This document shows positions 55,016 to 55,528 of a stretch of DNA of 55,528 nt, one piece after another. The stretch's first letter is position 1. Every line of letters begins with the position of its first letter. The translations under genes and the position numbers were made by a program. Origin of the DNA: Microaerobacter geothermalis (GTDB lineage: Bacteria; Bacillota; Bacilli; DSM-22679); NCBI RefSeq assembly GCF_021608135.1, contig NZ_JAKIHL010000001.1, positions 353,744 through 409,271 of the forward strand, written 5' to 3'. The notes under the pieces are model-generated. The model did no database searches, was not told the origin of the DNA, and worked only from the letters and a program-made list of their open reading frames with translations.

Positions 55016-55447
55016 ATGAACAAAAAGGGGTTTCTTTTCACAGCTTTGTTATTGGTAGGAATTCTGGTGTTAGCTGGATGTTCCAGCAGCAATAAGGAAG
55101 AAGCAGCTCCTGCCGATAATGCCAATGCCAATACCATTCAGGCTGAGAATGGAGTACTTAACGTTGAGGCATCTAACTGGAAGTTTAATGGAGAGAAATT
55201 TGTGGTGAAATCAGGTGCTGACGTGACGATTAATCTGAAAAATGTTGAAGGATTCCATGGGCTGGCCATTGATGAATTGGGTGTAAACATTCAAGGGGAC
55301 GGCAGTGCCACTTTCAAAGCAGATAAACCCGGAGAATATACCATTTACTGCAGTGTCCCATGCGGTCAGGGGCATAATGATATGAAATCCACCCTTGTTG
55401 TAGAGCTATTTGCGATGTTCGGGAAACCAGATGAGACAAGGGTTTAG
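55016..55447 (+). CDS. CuA-domain cupredoxin lipoprotein
   Basis: Extracytoplasmic copper protein of 143 residues. A lipoprotein signal ends at LAGC (C22), an Ala/Asn-rich linker follows, then a cupredoxin fold. The CuA ligand set is complete: H81, then C112-x3-C116-x3-H120-x2-M123 in YCSVPCGQGHNDM, the cytochrome oxidase subunit II pattern. It lacks the membrane helices of true subunit II and is not next to other oxidase genes here. TAGGAGGA precedes the ATG, and a TATAAT lies at 54957-54962. It could pass electrons between cytochrome c and a reductase. The remaining 80 bp of the window show no gene. Confidence 0.88.
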   Translation: MNKKGFLFTALLLVGILVLAGCSSSNKEEAAPADNANANTIQAENGVLNVEASNWKFNGEKFVVKSGADVTINLKNVEGFHGLAIDELGVNIQGDGSATFKADKPGEYTIYCSVPCGQGHNDMKSTLVVELFAMFGKPDETRV

Positions 55448-55528
55448 AGAAAGGCGAAAATAAATTTTACCCCAAAAACAAGCGGAAAAATGCGGGTTAA
55501 TAGGAGTAAAAAAAGAGGCTAGGCAAAA

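Overview
The window (55.5 kb) comes from the chromosome of an endospore-forming member of the Bacillales. Spore genes (a SafA-like LysM protein, a CotS/YsxE-type kinase, BofC, a SpoIID-like protein, SpoVB), strong AGGAGG ribosome binding sites, frequent TTG/GTG starts and the gene order yebC-bofC-ruvCAB-queA-tgt-yajC-(TIGR04086)-spoVB-comN-secDF-recJ-apt-relA-dtd-amidase-hemZ-hisS-aspS all fit. That order is close to what I remember for Bacillus subtilis. The hydrogenase and extracytoplasmic redox genes suggest a facultative or anaerobic lineage, perhaps near Tepidibacillus/Vulcanibacillus, but that genus guess is only inference.

Layout. 1-3.0 kb: amino acid genes thrB (5' truncated), pheA and ilvE, with a ykkC-class, probably ppGpp-sensing, riboswitch in front of ilvE. 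3.1-5.8 kb: spore coat genes and nadE. 5.8-18.1 kb: an apparent insertion into otherwise conserved synteny. It holds a CooA-type heme CO sensor, a CooA-like operator and class II promoter driving a nickel-permease-like gene, then a tightly packed operon for a membrane-bound uptake [NiFe]-hydrogenase (small and large subunits, cytochrome b, maturation protease, an unusual four-cysteine Rieske-like protein) with a full set of maturation genes hypABFCDE. 18.1-50.3 kb: housekeeping core (YebC, BofC, Holliday junction resolution, queuosine, Sec translocation, RecJ, Apt, bifunctional Rel, Dtd, cell-wall amidase, HemZ, T-box-controlled hisS-aspS), interrupted by small transporters and membrane proteins. 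50.3-55.5 kb: a redox module with a lipoprotein that fuses a YVTN beta-propeller to a cytochrome c domain, transcribed from a sigma-54 promoter with two upstream dyad sites, a convergent NtrC-like/NtrB-like two-component pair, and a CuA-domain lipoprotein.

Working together: the CO sensor, nickel permease, hydrogenase and Hyp proteins look like one regulon that couples CO sensing to H2 metabolism. Rel, which makes and degrades (p)ppGpp, lies in the same window as a candidate ppGpp riboswitch on ilvE. The sigma-54 activator is the obvious candidate regulator of the neighbouring cytochrome gene.

A second layer is a family of related palindromic intergenic repeats: three elements of about 200 bp (22.2, 24.7 and 25.0 kb) and two short terminator-like forms (36.4 and 39.9 kb) sharing an AGCCCTCAAAAACATCTGG / TTTGAGGGCT core. 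No tRNA, rRNA, CRISPR array, transposase or phage gene was recognised. Family assignments rest on motifs recognised by eye; no database search was run.
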